Notes under the pieces: model-generated
The model's database searches: none
Told to the model about the DNA's origin: nothing
Seen by the model: only the letters and a program-made list of their open reading frames with translations
Position numbers and translations under genes: made by a program
Shown: piece by piece, positions 62,844 through 64,000 of the stretch
Layout of the letters: each line of letters starts with the position of its first letter
How positions within the stretch are numbered: the first letter of the stretch is position 1
Origin: Agromyces sp. Marseille-P2726
Lineage (GTDB): Bacteria; Actinomycetota; Actinomycetes; Actinomycetales; Microbacteriaceae
Length of the DNA stretch: 64,000 nucleotides
NCBI RefSeq assembly: GCF_902809835.1
Contig: NZ_CADDWM010000015.1
Coordinates: 558,001-622,000 of the forward strand
Direction: 5' to 3'

Positions 62844-64000
62844 TTATCCTTCGAGTTGGAAGTCCGCCCCGAGGAGCTCGAGCTTCGTGATGAAGTTCTC
62901 GTATCCGCGCGCGATGATGCCCACGTTCGAGACGGTCGACCGGCCGTCGGCGGTGAGCGCCGCGATGAGGTGGCTGAAGCCTCCGCGCAGGTCGGGGACC
63001 TCGATGTCGGCGCCGATGAGCTTCGAGGGCCCCGAGATGACGGCGGAGTGCTGGAAGTTGCGCTGACCGAAGCGGCAGGCGCCGGCCCCGAGGCACTCCT
63101 TGTGCACGTCGATCGACGCACCCATCTCGACGAGCGCGTCGACGAACCCGAATCGCTGCTCGTACACCGTCTCGTGCACGATCGAGACGCCGTGCGCCTT
63201 CGTGAGTGCGACGACGAGCGGCTGCTGCCAGTCGGTCATGAATCCCGGGTGCACATCGGTCTCGATGATCACGGGCTTGAGCTCGCCCCCGGGGTGGTAG
63301 AACCGGATGCCCTCCTCCTCGATCTCGAACGCGCCGCCGACCTTGCGGAACACGTTGAGGAACGTCAGCATCTCGGCCTGGCGCGCACCGCCGACGAAGA
63401 CGTCGCCCTCGGTGGCGAGCGCCGCGGCGGCCCAGCTCGCCGCCTCGTTGCGGTCGAAGAGCGCGCGGTGGGTGTAGCCGTCGAGCTTCGCGACACCCTC
63501 GATGCGGATGACGCGGTCGGTATCGACCGTGATGATCGCGCCCATCTTCTGCAGGATGTTGATGAGGTCCATGATCTCGGGCTCGATCGCCGCGCCCGAG
63601 AGCTCGGTGATGCCGTCGGCCAGCACCGCGGTGAGCAGCACCTGCTCGGTGGCGCCGACACTCGGGTACGGCAGCGAGACCTTGGCGCCGTGCAGCCCGT
63701 TCGGGGCCGACATGCGGATGCCGCTCGGAAGCTTCTCGATGATCGCCCCGAAGTTGCGCAGCACCTCGAGGTGGTAGTCGATGGGACGGTCGCCGATGCG
63801 GCATCCGCCGAGGTCGGGGATGAAGGCCTCGCCGAGGCGGTGCAGGAGCGGCCCGCAGAACAGGATGGGGATCCGGCTCGAGCCCGCGTGCGCGTCGATG
63901 TCGGCCATGTGCGCCGATTCCACCGCGGACGGGTCGAGGATGAGCTCGCCCTCGTCGACGCCGTGCGTGACACTCACGCCGTGCACCTCGAGCAGGCCAC
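62844..64000 (-). CDS. murA: UDP-GlcNAc 1-carboxyvinyltransferase MurA, 5' end beyond window
   Basis: First committed step of peptidoglycan synthesis. The frame continues in to the window edge (upstream codons read GLLEVHGVSVTHG), so roughly the first 50-60 residues are missing. Present: RIPILFCGPLLHRLGEAFIPDLGGCRIGDRPIDYH, where the catalytic loop Cys is retained (mycobacteria have Asp), LPYPSVGATEQVLLTAVLADG, IITVDTDRVIRIEG, and a normal C-terminus. Expression order murA-plsC-gpsA-ddl. Confidence 0.95.
   Translation of the reverse strand, partial: GLLEVHGVSVTHGVDEGELILDPSAVESAHMADIDAHAGSSRIPILFCGPLLHRLGEAFIPDLGGCRIGDRPIDYHLEVLRNFGAIIEKLPSGIRMSAPNGLHGAKVSLPYPSVGATEQVLLTAVLADGITELSGAAIEPEIMDLINILQKMGAIITVDTDRVIRIEGVAKLDGYTHRALFDRNEAASWAAAALATEGDVFVGGARQAEMLTFLNVFRKVGGAFEIEEEGIRFYHPGGELKPVIIETDVHPGFMTDWQQPLVVALTKAHGVSIVHETVYEQRFGFVDALVEMGASIDVHKECLGAGACRFGQRNFQHSAVISGPSKLIGADIEVPDLRGGFSHLIAALTADGRSTVSNVGIIARGYENFITKLELLGADFQLEG

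Overview
The window is one end-to-end stretch of a high-GC chromosome with no sign of a mobile element, CRISPR array, rRNA or tRNA. Gene content and order (frr-pyrH-tsf-rpsB, rpsP-KhpA-rimM-trmD, smc-mutM-rnc-rpmF-YceD, murA-plsC-gpsA-ddl-DUF3515-thiL-rsmD-recG-coaD), DivIVA-type polar growth proteins, a GlgE/GlgB alpha-glucan pathway, a DUF2469 protein and dense leaderless-type promoters (TANNNT 6-9 bases before ATG/GTG) all point to Actinomycetota. REP-like intergenic elements of the kind 'GGTCGAG...CGTCTCGAGACC' and frequent GGATGCC/GGCATCC suggest the family Microbacteriaceae; the genus cannot be fixed from the sequence alone.

Layout. 1-3387: 3' end of glgE and all of glgB (alpha-glucan assembly from maltose-1-phosphate). 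3421-6263: a thioredoxin-fold/TPR protein lacking the CXXC and a large membrane protein with an embedded lipobox. 6446-9151: a long DivIVA-type coiled-coil protein and an AI-2E-family permease. 9160-11543: alpha/beta hydrolase, a small zinc-binding-type protein, a transglycosylase-like exported protein and a duplicated-DivIVA-domain protein. 11564-15905: cdsA, frr, pyrH, tsf, rpsB on the minus strand. 16199-21851: M23 peptidase, XerC-type recombinase, CpdA-type phosphoesterase, dprA, comM, YraN. 21985-24183: DUF2469, rnhB, lepB, rplS. 24372-27800: a two-helix membrane protein, map, trmD, rimM, khpA, rpsP. 28096-31857: carboxylate-amine ligase, GH1 beta-glucosidase, FemAB-like transferase. 32032-35430: spermidine-synthase-like protein, a membrane-anchored LVIVD beta-propeller and a DUF305 lipoprotein. 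35433-35765: REP-like repeats including a 41-bp tandem array. 35763-39444: ffh, a YecM-like VOC protein, a DUF2004-like protein and ftsY. 39568-42197: LLM flavin oxidoreductase plus GH13 trehalose-synthase-like enzyme. 42235-49449: smc, a double-GNAT protein (plus strand), mutM, rnc, rpmF, YceD. 49461-54199: TgpA transglutaminase, DUF58 and MoxR. 54196-64000: coaD, recG, a TPR protein, rsmD (plus), thiL, DUF3515 (plus), ddl, gpsA, plsC and most of murA.

How the genes work together. Most of the window is core information processing and envelope construction: ribosome and SRP genes (ffh, ftsY, rpsB, tsf, rpsP, rplS, rpmF, rimM, trmD, frr), phospholipid synthesis (cdsA, plsC, gpsA), peptidoglycan precursors (murA, ddl), DNA maintenance (smc, recG, mutM, xerC, dprA) and storage glucan (glgE, glgB, GH13/LLM pair). 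Genes are tightly packed; most junctions are ATGA/GTGA/TGATG overlaps, implying translational coupling.

The least understood parts are the LVIVD-propeller/DUF305 exported pair, the internal-lipobox membrane protein, the GH13/LLM pair and the MoxR-DUF58-TgpA operon. Noteworthy DNA-level structures are face-to-face thiL/DUF3515 promoters whose -10 elements share two bases, a 119-bp antisense overlap between mutM and a GNAT gene, a 101-bp same-strand overlap of gpsA and ddl, and the 41-bp array beside ffh.
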